Origin: Gemmatimonadaceae bacterium
Lineage (GTDB): Bacteria; Gemmatimonadota; Gemmatimonadetes; Gemmatimonadales; Gemmatimonadaceae
Assembly: GCA_025358925.1 (NCBI GenBank)
Contig: JANYHT010000028.1
Coordinates: forward strand, 1 to 41,557
DNA: 41,557 nt
Direction of reading: 5' to 3'
Part shown: positions 33,824 to 41,557 of the stretch, one piece after another
How positions within the stretch are numbered: position 1 is the stretch's first letter
How the letters are laid out: every line of letters starts with the position of its first letter
Made by a program: the position numbers and the translations under genes
The notes under the pieces: model-generated
What the model was told of the DNA's origin: nothing
Databases searched by the model: none
The model's input: the letters and a program-made list of their open reading frames with translations, nothing else

Positions 33824-34769
33824 CAAACAGGACACTCACCGACTGATCCGCGTGTGTGAAGCGAATGGCTTTCGCCAACAGTTCACCAACGGACAGCACT
33901 TTAAGCGAAGCAAAGCGACGCTCTACTGGCAGGTTGATCGAATCGGTTACGACAACTTCGGTGATCGGAGCATCGGTTAAGCGTTCGACGGCTGGACCGC
34001 TAAACAAGGCGTGCGTGGCGCATACATAAATGTCCTTGGCGCCGAGCTTTTTGAGGGCGCGCGCGGCTTCGGACACTGTGCCCGCTGTATCGATCATGTC
34101 GTCAGGAATGAGACAATCACGCCCATCAACTTCACCGACCACGTTCACCACTTCGGCCACATTGGCCTTGGGGCGACGTTTGTCGATGATGGCAAACGTC
34201 GCATCGAGTCGTTTTGCGAACCCGCGCGCCATCTTTGCCGACCCGACGTCGGGTGCAACAACGCAAAGGTCTTTGAGGCCTTTGCGACGGAAGTAATTCG
34301 TGAAGACGGGCGCGGCGTACAAATGGTCAACCGGCACGTCAAAAAAGCCCTGCAACTGATGCGCATGAAAGTCGAGTCCGAGCACGCGATCGGCGCCGGC
34401 CTTTTCAATCATGTTGGCGATGAGCTTCGCGCCAATCGCCACGCGGGGTTGATCTTTGCGGTCTTGCCGCGCGTAGCCTGAATACGGCAACACACAGGTG
34501 ACGCGCGCCGCCGATGCCCGTCGCGCGGCATCGATCAGCAACAGCATTTCGAGCATATTCTCAGCGGGCGGATTAGTGGATTGCACCACGAACACGTCAG
34601 CGCCGCGAATATTTTCGTCGATGCGAACAAAAATCTCACCGTCGGCGAAGCGGCTACAGGTCACTTTGCAGATGTCGGTACCGAGGCTTCGCGCAATCTC
34701 CTCGACCAACGGCTGATTAGACGTGCCCGACAAAATCTTGAACCCGCGCGAGTTGGGCTGGCCGTCCAT
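33819..34769 (-). CDS. prs: ribose-phosphate pyrophosphokinase (PRPP synthetase)
   Basis: It makes PRPP from ribose 5-phosphate and ATP for purine, pyrimidine, His, Trp and NAD synthesis. The 316-residue protein has ILSGTSNQPLVEEIARSLG, the CSRFADGEIFVRIDENIRG segment, YSGYARQDRKDQPRVAIGAK, DFHAHQLQGFFDVPVDHLYA and the PRPP-binding CLIPDDMIDTAGT. The start ATG 34769 (MDGQPNSRGFKIL) fits the family; an open frame 84 codons longer upstream has no family similarity. A three-block hairpin lies in its leader at 34801-34842. Confidence 0.96.
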   Translation of the reverse strand: MDGQPNSRGFKILSGTSNQPLVEEIARSLGTDICKVTCSRFADGEIFVRIDENIRGADVFVVQSTNPPAENMLEMLLLIDAARRASAARVTCVLPYSGYARQDRKDQPRVAIGAKLIANMIEKAGADRVLGLDFHAHQLQGFFDVPVDHLYAAPVFTNYFRRKGLKDLCVVAPDVGSAKMARGFAKRLDATFAIIDKRRPKANVAEVVNVVGEVDGRDCLIPDDMIDTAGTVSEAARALKKLGAKDIYVCATHALFSGPAVERLTDAPITEVVVTDSINLPVERRFASLKVLSVGELLAKAIRFTHADQSVSVLFE

Positions 34770-34800
34770 GCCTGAAAATCCGAGAGTGAGCGGAAAGGGG

Positions 34801-34842
34801 CGGAGTGTCGCCGGTACCCCCTCAGGGGGCGCGGCGGCTCCG
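34801..34842 (-). promoter_or_regulatory. three-block hairpin in the prs leader
   Basis: Three nested perfect 5-bp stems pair across a 3-base loop: CGGAG/CTCCG outermost, CGCCG/CGGCG, then CCCCC/GGGGG, separated by small internal loops. Read on the prs strand, it ends 31 bases before the start codon. No T-run follows, so it looks like a structured leader rather than a simple terminator. It also lies 80 bp before the divergent outer-membrane protein gene. Confidence 0.55.
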
Positions 34843-34921
34843 TCCCAACGTGACGATATTTCGAGCGTTCTACAGACAGCCTTGATAGCTAACGAATTTT
34901 GCTTACTGACGATAGGGGACC

Positions 34922-35752
34922 GTGACGCCTTCTTACACCAGCACATGCGCCAGAATTTTCGCGCGCACCCGAACGCTACTCCTCGCCGCCAGTTTTGGCA
35001 GCAGTTTTGTGATCGCTCCACTCGCTCACGCGCAAGACAACTATGAGATACAGGTGTACGGTTCGGAGCTGGTGCCGGTGCACAAGACCATGCTGGAATT
35101 GCATAGCAACTTCACCGCACGCGGCTCGACACTAGGGGGCCACGGCACGTTCGCCACGAACCACGCGATTCACGAGACGGTGGAGATCACGCACGGATTT
35201 AGCGAATGGTTTGAGATGGGATTTTACCTATTCGTAAGCGAACGCGGTCCAGAAGGCGTCCAATATGTCGGCAATCATATTCGTCCACGCTTCTCCATTC
35301 CGGAGCGTTTTCATTGGCCGGTCGGACTGAGTCTGTCACAGGAGATTGGCTATCAGCGGAAGGAGTTCTCAGAGGACACGTGGTCATGGGAGATTCGGCC
35401 GATCATCGATCAAAAAATTGGTCGCGCGTACTGGTCGCTCAATCCCACACTCGATAAATCGTTGCGCGGTCCGAATGCTTCCGGCGGATTTGTGTTTGCG
35501 CCAAACGCGCAGGTGAACTTTGACGTGACCAAACGGGTGAATGTGGCCCTTGAGTACTACGGCGCATTCGGGCCGTTTGGGCATTTCGATCCGTATGCGC
35601 AGACTTCACAACAAATATTTCCAGCGGTCAACCTCGATTTCGGTGATGATTGGGAATTCAACGCGGGTGTGGGTTTTGGACTGACCACGCCGACGGACCA
35701 TTTACTGGCGAAGGTTATTTTGGGTCGGCGAGTGGGGGGGAAGCGCCCGTAG
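34922..35752 (+). CDS. predicted outer-membrane beta-barrel protein, function unknown
   Basis: A 276-residue exported protein with signal peptide TLLLAASFGSSFVIAPLAHAQ. The mature part has alternating beta-strand pattern and aromatic girdle residues: YEIQVYGSELVP, FSEWFEMGFYLFVSERG, RPRFSIPERFHWPVGLSLSQ, WEIRPIIDQKIGRAYWSL, VALEYYGAFGPFG, WEFNAGVGFGLT and LAKVILGRRV. It resembles small 'transporter-like' barrels annotated in several phyla. The start is GTG 34922, with no obviously better alternative. It is divergent from prs and convergent with the tRNA-Gln gene. Confidence 0.7.
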   Translation: MTPSYTSTCARIFARTRTLLLAASFGSSFVIAPLAHAQDNYEIQVYGSELVPVHKTMLELHSNFTARGSTLGGHGTFATNHAIHETVEITHGFSEWFEMGFYLFVSERGPEGVQYVGNHIRPRFSIPERFHWPVGLSLSQEIGYQRKEFSEDTWSWEIRPIIDQKIGRAYWSLNPTLDKSLRGPNASGGFVFAPNAQVNFDVTKRVNVALEYYGAFGPFGHFDPYAQTSQQIFPAVNLDFGDDWEFNAGVGFGLTTPTDHLLAKVILGRRVGGKRP

Positions 35753-35771
35753 CGCACATTGCACCGCGCGA

Positions 35772-35843
35772 TAGGCCATGATGGAGTCGAACCATCGTCA
35801 TCGGCTTCAAAGGCCGAGGTAATAGCCGTTATACGAATGGCCA
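35772..35843 (-). tRNA. tRNA-Gln (anticodon UUG)
   Basis: A 72-nt cloverleaf folds on the minus strand. The acceptor is TGGCCAT against ATGGCCT with an unpaired U1-U72. The D-stem is GTA/TAC around a loop with GG. The anticodon stem TCGGC/GCCGA encloses loop CTTTGAA, anticodon TTG. The T-arm is GATGG-TTCGACT-CCATC, and the discriminator base is A. CCA is not encoded. U1 and a weak first pair are typical of bacterial glutamine tRNAs. It lies 22 bp after the acyltransferase stop. Confidence 0.9.
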
Positions 35844-35865
35844 CCGGTCGCGTTGCACGTGCAAA

Positions 35866-37263
35866 CTAGGAGCGCTCCGACCGAGCGCCAAGGGGGGGCG
35901 TGCGACTCCGTTGAGTTTCGGCGCGCTCCCAGTCATGCATCGGCAGCGCATCACGCGCACGCACGCCCTCGGCAAACGGACCCAGTAGGTGCACAATGCT
36001 GTTGGCATAATACGTGATAAGCGGCCGACCTTTGGGCAAAATGAGATAACCAGTGCCCGAACGCGCGATCATGCGACGCATCCGCAGCATGCGATAGGCC
36101 CGTTCAAACGTGTCGGTGATATCGCGGTCGGCACGCACCACGCGCCCATTTAACTCCATTAATACGTCACGCATGGCGCCCATGCGCTCCAACAATTGCG
36201 TGCGCGTCACATAGTCGGCGTCGAACGACTGTAAGGCCGCACACGCCAACGGCACCGACGTGACGGGGATGATGGCGCCAATGCGCAACAACACATCGTC
36301 GCAAAATTCTTGCACGCGCGGTAACCGCTCCGCACGCGGTATCTCAAAAAGTGCCGTGCCTTCCTGCTCCAACTTTGAAAGCCACCTGTCAACGCTCACT
36401 GGCATGCCAATCGTCACGGCCGCACGCCCGTAGCGTTTCCATCGCCCAGTGAGAAAACGCGTGACATTCCAAAAGAGAAAGCGACTGACCTCGCGCAACT
36501 GCACACCACGAGACGTCACCGGTCGCTCGGCGCGCGTTTCCAATTCGCGCAGCAATGAGCGGTCTTCCAACACGCGATCGTAGTTGATACCGACCGGCAC
36601 CACATACATGCGCTCGCGCACCGCGGGATCTCGAGCAACACCGAGCGCATAATCGAGCAGTCCAATTTTACCAGGACAGAGCGCACCATCACGCGTCAGT
36701 CCACCTTCGGGAAATACGCCCTGCGTCACGCTATTGCGCGTGATGAGTTGCACGTAGCCTTCCAGCACCGCGTGATAGAGTGGTTCACGGTAACGGCGTC
36801 GAATGAAATACGATCCGAAACTCTTGAACAAATACTCCAACGGGAATGCGCGCGCCCACTCGCCGACAGCGTACGAGATCGAGACATCGCCCATCATGAC
36901 ATACGCGACCAGCACATAGTCGGCATTGGAGCGATGGTTCATTAAATAGATCACCACGGAGTCGCGCGGCAAACCTCGAAACGGATCGGGGTGTTCAAAC
37001 TCGACGGACACTTTATAGAACAAGCCGAGCACGATACGACTGACGTGATAGCCGAGTTGGTAGTAGGCGAGAATATTGAAGAAGGGGACAATTTCGTCGA
37101 GGTAGCGTCGGACACGACGCCACGTGAGGTCTTCAGCTTCGCCATGCTGCATCGCATGTGCGCGAACCGCATCGCGAACCGCAGGATCGACGAGTACTTG
37201 CTCAATCACAAAACGCTTTCGCGTGAGTTTGAAATGATCAGCAATGCGCGGCGCGCGTGTCAC
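35866..37263 (-). CDS. PlsB-like glycerol-3-phosphate/1-acylglycerol-3-phosphate acyltransferase
   Basis: A 465-residue acyltransferase for phospholipid synthesis at the inner membrane. The four PlsC/PlsB boxes are visible: MNHRSNADYVL (catalytic His-Asp), GSYFIRRRYRE, VFPEGGLTRDG and VVPVGINYDRV. A C-terminal helical extension follows, with a region like that of PlsB/GPAT proteins (GYLILPKGRPLITYYANSIVHLL). It is shorter than E. coli PlsB (about 807). Whether it acylates glycerol 3-phosphate or a lysophospholipid is unsettled. GTG 37263 overlaps the ROK kinase stop (GTGA), so the two are coupled. Confidence 0.85.
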   Translation of the reverse strand: MTRAPRIADHFKLTRKRFVIEQVLVDPAVRDAVRAHAMQHGEAEDLTWRRVRRYLDEIVPFFNILAYYQLGYHVSRIVLGLFYKVSVEFEHPDPFRGLPRDSVVIYLMNHRSNADYVLVAYVMMGDVSISYAVGEWARAFPLEYLFKSFGSYFIRRRYREPLYHAVLEGYVQLITRNSVTQGVFPEGGLTRDGALCPGKIGLLDYALGVARDPAVRERMYVVPVGINYDRVLEDRSLLRELETRAERPVTSRGVQLREVSRFLFWNVTRFLTGRWKRYGRAAVTIGMPVSVDRWLSKLEQEGTALFEIPRAERLPRVQEFCDDVLLRIGAIIPVTSVPLACAALQSFDADYVTRTQLLERMGAMRDVLMELNGRVVRADRDITDTFERAYRMLRMRRMIARSGTGYLILPKGRPLITYYANSIVHLLGPFAEGVRARDALPMHDWERAETQRSRTPPLGARSERS

Positions 37264-38177
37264 GGTGTTACGCCTGGCACGCCATCAAGTGACCACAGCC
37301 AGGCGGCCCCGCGAACGCCACTGGAATCGCCGTGCATATTGCGGACGATGCGCGTGCTGATCGTGTCCGAAAATACCCATGGTGCAAGTGCGGCGAATGC
37401 GGCGTCTGCAAGACCGGGCGTGTTGGACATCCCACCGCCCAGTACGATCACGTTTGGATCGAGCACGTTGATGACCGATGCGAGTGCGCGCCCCAATCGT
37501 TCGTGATACCGCGCCAGCGATGCTTGTGCCGCTGCATCACCCTGTGCTGCGTCATCCACGATGGCGCGCGCGTCGCGCCGATTACCCGTGTGCGCGAGGT
37601 GCTCGCGCTCGAAGCTCGGCCCCGACAGCCACGCCTCGATACAACTCTGCTTTCCGCAATAACATAACGGTCCAGGTATTTCTGAAGGCGTCGGCCACGG
37701 AAGCGCATTGTGGCCCCATTCACCGGCGATGAGGTTCGCGCCGGTCAAGCATTTGCCATGCACCACAATGCCTCCACCAACACCTGTTCCCAAAATCACA
37801 CCAAAGACCACGGCCGCATTTGCTGCGGCGCCATCGGTCGCTTCGGAAAGTGCGAAGCAGTTCGCATCGTTCATCACGCGCACGGGGCGTTGCAGCGCGG
37901 ATGCAAGATCGCTCGCAAGCGGTTGTCCATTCAGCCACAATGAATTGGCATTCTTCACCAGCCCCGTGCTCGGCACGACGGCGCCGGGAATGCCAATACC
38001 GACCGAGGCCGACGTCTTCGCGTTCGACTCGAGCTGCGCAACAAGTGCGCTGATTGCTGCCAGCCCGGCCTCGTACGTCCCTGGTGTGTGCACGCGGACA
38101 CGGTCAATGATTTGCCCGTTGTCGGCGAGCGCGATGCCTTCGATTTTTGTGCCGCCGACGTCGATGCCGATGCGCAT
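37260..38177 (-). CDS. ROK-family sugar kinase (fructokinase/N-acetylglucosamine kinase-like)
   Basis: A 305-residue sugar kinase. The ATP-binding N-terminus is MRIGIDVGGTKIEGIAL. The ROK signature region follows: VFGVILGTGVGGGIVVHGK, GEWGHNALPWP and the zinc motif CYCGKQSCIEAWLSGP (Cys at three positions with the usual His nearby). The substrate, fructose, mannose, GlcNAc or glucose, cannot be assigned from sequence. ATG 38177 is the family start. An acyltransferase gene overlaps its stop. The divergent TonB receptor starts 183 bp away. Confidence 0.92.
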   Translation of the reverse strand: MRIGIDVGGTKIEGIALADNGQIIDRVRVHTPGTYEAGLAAISALVAQLESNAKTSASVGIGIPGAVVPSTGLVKNANSLWLNGQPLASDLASALQRPVRVMNDANCFALSEATDGAAANAAVVFGVILGTGVGGGIVVHGKCLTGANLIAGEWGHNALPWPTPSEIPGPLCYCGKQSCIEAWLSGPSFEREHLAHTGNRRDARAIVDDAAQGDAAAQASLARYHERLGRALASVINVLDPNVIVLGGGMSNTPGLADAAFAALAPWVFSDTISTRIVRNMHGDSSGVRGAAWLWSLDGVPGVTP

Positions 38178-38360
38178 ATAACGGTGAGGATCGCTTGCGT
38201 TCACGAGCACAACAAGGGGCGTTCGCGCATTGTTGTGGTCAAACCGTCGCATCTCCGTTACCGCGACGAGACGAAACTGACACGTAAAGTCACCGTGGTT
38301 ACGCGAAGTTACTGCGTGTGTTCCCGCCCGTTCAACGACCGCATACTACGGAGTTCCCCG

Positions 38361-41174
38361 GTGTTTCACCGTTTTCATCAGCGTCGCGCCCTGCTTCGTA
38401 TTGCGCAGGGCATGCTCACCGTCGCGCCACTCGCGTTAAGTGCACAACCCACGTCGTCGTCTATCAACGGCCGCATCACAGATAAATCAGGTCGTCCGCT
38501 TGAAGGAGCGATCGTCACGACGAGTGCGAGTGTACTGACGGCGCAGACGAACCGGGACGGCGCCTTTACAATTGTCGCGCCGAGCGGTCGTGTGGTGGTG
38601 CGTGTGCGGTTGTTAGGATTTACAGCTGATTCAGCGACGCTTGCCGTTGGTGCAGGGCGTGAGGTGCGATTGCAGCTTGCGGCGTCGGCCACATCGCTAT
38701 CGGCGGTGCGTGTTGAAGCGCAGCGTGCCTCTGGTACCGCGTTGTCGCTTGCCATTCAAAAAATCGCCGACAACGTGAAAAATTTGACCGTCGCGGAAGA
38801 GATTCGCGCGCTGCCCAATGCGAACGCGGCCGACGCCGTGAGTCGCTTGCCCGGTGTGTCATTGCAACGTCACGAAGGCGAAGGGTCGTACATTCAGATT
38901 CGTGGCATAGACGGGAATCTGTCAAACATTACGATTAATGGCGCACATATCGCGGGCAACTATGATGACAAGGGAGGCGGTGGCTCGCGCGCTGCGAAGA
39001 TGGATGGCATTCCGGCAGAACTGTTGGCGAAAGCGCAAGTCAGCAAGACGTTGACAGCGGAGCAGGATGCGGATGCGATTGGCGGATCGGTCAATGTCGA
39101 TACGAAGAGCGCGAATGATGCGCCAGGTCTCTCATTGCTCGGCACGTATGGACGAAGTGATTTGCAAAATGCGCCCACGGGGCAAGGTGCGATTTCGTAT
39201 GGGGGACGATTTGGATCGGAACGACAATTCGGTGTGTTTGTTGGCGGCAGCTATGATCGCAACAATCGCATCTACGACGACGTCGAAGCAGCCTATGGTT
39301 ACAAGACGTTGAATGGGCAACCGGTCATTGTGCCGCTCACCACGAGTCGTCGCGAGTATCTGACGCAACGAAAACGCAGCGGACTCGCGTTCTCGACGGA
39401 CTACCGATTTGATGATCGCACCAGTCTGACCGTCAAAGGTTTGTGGGCGCGGTTCGACGACGCCGCGATTCGCTATCGGCAGGATCAAGGGCTTCCGTTG
39501 GCATCCGCGACGCCAACGTCAGACAATGTCGGCACCGCCACTGGTGGTAGCGTCACGAGCAACGTGCAGCAACGCACGCCGATTGATCAGAATTTTATGT
39601 TAGGATTGAACGGAACAGCGGCTCCGGGACGTGTGGCGATGGACTATGCGTTGAGTGTCACGCAAACGGAATTGGTACGAAAGAACGCCGGTGATATCAC
39701 GTTTCGTCAACCGGGATTGGGCATGACGTACGACCGCACTGATCCAACAACGCCGTTGATCAATCCGATTGGAACGTATCCGACGGATGCGAGCAAGTTT
39801 GCGTTTCGGACCTATGTGATTGCGAATCAGATCGCGCGCGGTCGGGACTACAATGGCTCGGTCAATGCGAAGTTGCCGTTTGAGACGATGGGTCACGGAT
39901 CGTCGTTGCAGTTTGGTGCGCGCGTTCGGCAGGAGCGACGGACCTTCGATGATTATTCATCGGGACGTGCGTTACGTGCGGGACAGACGTTCACGCTGGC
40001 CGATGTGTTGGGTGGTTTTACCAATGCCGACCACTATAACGGGAAGTTGCCACTTGGCATTGCGCCGAATGACCGACTCAATGCGTCCTACATTCTCTCG
40101 CATCCGGAAAAGTTCGCGTCGACGGCTTCTGACACACTCGCTTCGCAGCTCAATGTGTATTCAGGCACTGAGCGCATCGCCGCGGGATACGTCGCGTACA
40201 CGCTGGACGTGGGCAACTGGCATTGGGTGACGGGCGTACGCGTTGAACAAACGTCGACCACGTACACGGCGAACAAAGCGGTGACTGATAGAGTCACGAA
40301 GCTCACGACGGTCACGCCGGTTGATGGAACGGGCAGCTATGTCAATGTTTTCCCAAGCGCCCAGCTTCGCTTAGCACTTGACGAGCGTACCAACCTCCGG
40401 GTTGCTGTGACGACGGGAATTGCTCGACCGCTGTATTACGACCTTGCGCCGCACACGAGCGTGACGCCGGGTGCATTGGCAACAGACCTCAATGCGGTAT
40501 CGCTTGGCAATACTGAGCTCAAGCCGACGCGTTCAGTGAACTATGAGGCACTCATCGAACACTTCAGCGCGGATGTTGGAGTGGCGCAGATAGGAGTGTT
40601 TTATAAATCATTGTCGGATTTCATTTACAACCGAAGCTTTACGTATGTTGGTGCGCCATTTGACGGATACAACGCCACGCAACCAACGAACGGACGCGAC
40701 GGCTATATCTACGGTGCGGAAGGCGCGTTCGTGCGTCGACTGGCATTCCTGCCGGGCGTGCTGAACGGATTTGGTGTGGACGCCAACGCTACGTACACGC
40801 AATCGCGCAGCAACATTGCAGGACGGGTTGGCAAAGCGTTTCCCCGACAGGCCAATTGGAACGGCAACGGCGCGCTGACGTATGCGAAGGGCATTGTAAG
40901 TGCTCGCGCGACGATGCAGTACAACGGGCCGTACATCTATACCATTGGCGACGGTACACGTAGCGTCGCGACCGGCGACACGTACATGTTGGCGCACAAG
41001 CAAATTGACGCGTCGCTCAATGCGCAGGTGCAGCGGAACACGCAGCTCGTGCTGCAAGTGCTCAATATCAACAACGCACCATTTGGCTACTACTTCGGTG
41101 GCGATCCCAACGCATACAAGCAACGGGAGTTTTACGGCACCACCACCTCGCTGCAACTCCGCTACACGTACTGA
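38361..41174 (+). CDS. TonB-dependent receptor with carboxypeptidase-regulatory-like N-domain
   Basis: A 937-residue outer-membrane receptor. A signal peptide ends near LALSAQP (residue 29). A CarboxypepD-regulatory-like domain follows at about 33-115 (INGRITDKSGRPLEGAIV, GAFTIVAPSGRVVVRVRLLG). The plug has ALPNANAADAVSRLPGVSLQ, YIQIRGIDGNLSNITING and AEQDADAIGGSVNVDTKSA. The barrel continues to a C-terminal TTSLQLRYTY with a terminal aromatic. The plug/barrel style resembles receptors for glycans or other large substrates. The start is GTG 38361, eight bases after GGAG; upstream in-frame codons overlap the divergent ROK gene. Proximity to a sugar kinase makes a carbohydrate substrate possible (inference). 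Its last 13 bases overlap the convergent tgt end. Confidence 0.92.
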   Translation: MFHRFHQRRALLRIAQGMLTVAPLALSAQPTSSSINGRITDKSGRPLEGAIVTTSASVLTAQTNRDGAFTIVAPSGRVVVRVRLLGFTADSATLAVGAGREVRLQLAASATSLSAVRVEAQRASGTALSLAIQKIADNVKNLTVAEEIRALPNANAADAVSRLPGVSLQRHEGEGSYIQIRGIDGNLSNITINGAHIAGNYDDKGGGGSRAAKMDGIPAELLAKAQVSKTLTAEQDADAIGGSVNVDTKSANDAPGLSLLGTYGRSDLQNAPTGQGAISYGGRFGSERQFGVFVGGSYDRNNRIYDDVEAAYGYKTLNGQPVIVPLTTSRREYLTQRKRSGLAFSTDYRFDDRTSLTVKGLWARFDDAAIRYRQDQGLPLASATPTSDNVGTATGGSVTSNVQQRTPIDQNFMLGLNGTAAPGRVAMDYALSVTQTELVRKNAGDITFRQPGLGMTYDRTDPTTPLINPIGTYPTDASKFAFRTYVIANQIARGRDYNGSVNAKLPFETMGHGSSLQFGARVRQERRTFDDYSSGRALRAGQTFTLADVLGGFTNADHYNGKLPLGIAPNDRLNASYILSHPEKFASTASDTLASQLNVYSGTERIAAGYVAYTLDVGNWHWVTGVRVEQTSTTYTANKAVTDRVTKLTTVTPVDGTGSYVNVFPSAQLRLALDERTNLRVAVTTGIARPLYYDLAPHTSVTPGALATDLNAVSLGNTELKPTRSVNYEALIEHFSADVGVAQIGVFYKSLSDFIYNRSFTYVGAPFDGYNATQPTNGRDGYIYGAEGAFVRRLAFLPGVLNGFGVDANATYTQSRSNIAGRVGKAFPRQANWNGNGALTYAKGIVSARATMQYNGPYIYTIGDGTRSVATGDTYMLAHKQIDASLNAQVQRNTQLVLQVLNINNAPFGYYFGGDPNAYKQREFYGTTTSLQLRYTY

Positions 41175-41557
41175 CCGGCGCGATATCGATCAAGCCACGC
41201 TGCACTCCATGACGTGAAGGTTCCGTTTTGGAGTGCGGTGCGGGCATGGCGCATGAGGGTGACCAAGAATGATACGTTGTGCAGTGCCAAGAGGCGTGGC
41301 CCAAGCATCTCTTCACTGACAAATAAATGACGGAGGTACGCTCGATCGTATCGCGTGCAACAGGCGGAAATGCAATCGTGCACCAGTGGTCGTTGATCTG
41401 TGCGAAAACTACTGCGACGAATTTGCATGGTGCCGTCGTGCGTGAATGCCGTACCGTGTCGCCCCATGCGTGTAGGGGCAACGCAGTCGAACAGATCAAC
41501 GCCGCGGCGAACACCTTCCACCAGGTCATCCGGAAAACCAACGCCCATCATGTAGCG
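41162..41557 (-). CDS. tgt: queuine tRNA-ribosyltransferase, C-terminal part (window edge)
   Basis: The last 131 residues of Tgt, which inserts the queuosine precursor at position 34 of GUN-anticodon tRNAs. The visible part has RYMMGVGFPDDLVEGVRRGVD and FDCVAPTRMGRHG, both close to the family, then the zinc-binding loop and YDRAYLRHLF. In that loop the usual C-x-C-x-x-C reads C-I-S-A-C-C, so the second Cys is replaced and an adjacent one gained. The N-terminal part lies beyond 41557. The stop TAG at 41164-41162 overlaps the end of the TonB receptor gene. Confidence 0.95.
   Translation of the reverse strand, partial: RYMMGVGFPDDLVEGVRRGVDLFDCVAPTRMGRHGTAFTHDGTMQIRRSSFRTDQRPLVHDCISACCTRYDRAYLRHLFVSEEMLGPRLLALHNVSFLVTLMRHARTALQNGTFTSWSAAWLDRYRAGQYV

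Noticed and set aside
33819-35021. Long form of prs with 84 extra N-terminal residues
   Set aside because: The extension has no family similarity, crosses the structured leader and overlaps the divergent gene start. ATG 34769 matches the family N-terminus.
1-41557. CRISPR arrays
   Set aside because: No regularly spaced direct repeats were seen; the GCTCGC units in attC and the GGGAATA units near prs are too short and too few.

Overview
The window is about 41.6 kb of bacterial chromosome, roughly 58-60 % G+C by eye. The leaning is Gemmatimonadota: an outer-membrane Gram-negative gene set (LolA, a TonB-dependent receptor, a peptidase/beta-barrel fusion), proteins with SPOR and FlgD-like sorting domains, and many GTG starts. 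The phylum call is an inference from gene content and style, not from a marker match.

Region 1 (1-4850) is accessory DNA and the most unusual part. It is the intI-proximal end of a decaying chromosomal integron. A remnant integron integrase (minus strand, 4085-4847) has lost its N-terminus and carries an internal deletion with a frameshift. A candidate attI core follows (3856-3873), then cassettes running leftward on the same strand as intI: a secreted esterase, a small membrane protein, and a third cassette cut by an IS3-family element at the left edge. Two attC sites (436-532, and one split into 1038-1044 plus 2850-2940) share the same architecture, with an extra base in the L'' arm that fixes their orientation. 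intI and cassettes in the same orientation is the 'inverted integrase' layout known from Treponema denticola. An 1.8-kb IS1182-type element has inserted into the second attC at the invariant GTT triplet where integron recombination cuts.

Region 2 (4855-21509) is core housekeeping DNA. A Crp/Fnr regulator and an MBL-fold hydrolase run leftward. The divergent rightward run is prfA-prmC-ylbF-tmk-S41 protease. It meets end to end a long leftward, tightly overlapping run: SPOR lipoprotein, ParA-like/SPOR protein, smc, FlgD-like secreted protein, RNase Z-like hydrolase, aroF, lolA.

Region 3 (21681-34769) is leftward: a metallopeptidase/beta-propeller/Omp85-like fusion with rsfS, the rpsF-rpsR-DUF2232-rplI ribosomal operon, and the prs-rplY-pth-M28 peptidase-ychF-DUF3108 cluster. 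A rightward SRAP gene sits between the last two groups. The prs leader can form a three-block hairpin.

Region 4 (34922-41557) holds an outer-membrane protein, a tRNA-Gln gene, a PlsB-like acyltransferase overlapping a ROK sugar kinase, a large TonB-dependent receptor, and the 3' part of tgt running off the right edge.

Functionally, translation (prfA, prmC, rpsF, rpsR, rplI, rsfS, rplY, pth, ychF, tgt, tRNA-Gln), nucleotide supply (tmk, prs), chromosome structure (smc) and envelope biogenesis (lolA, SPOR proteins, beta-barrels) dominate. The integron is the only clear acquired region.
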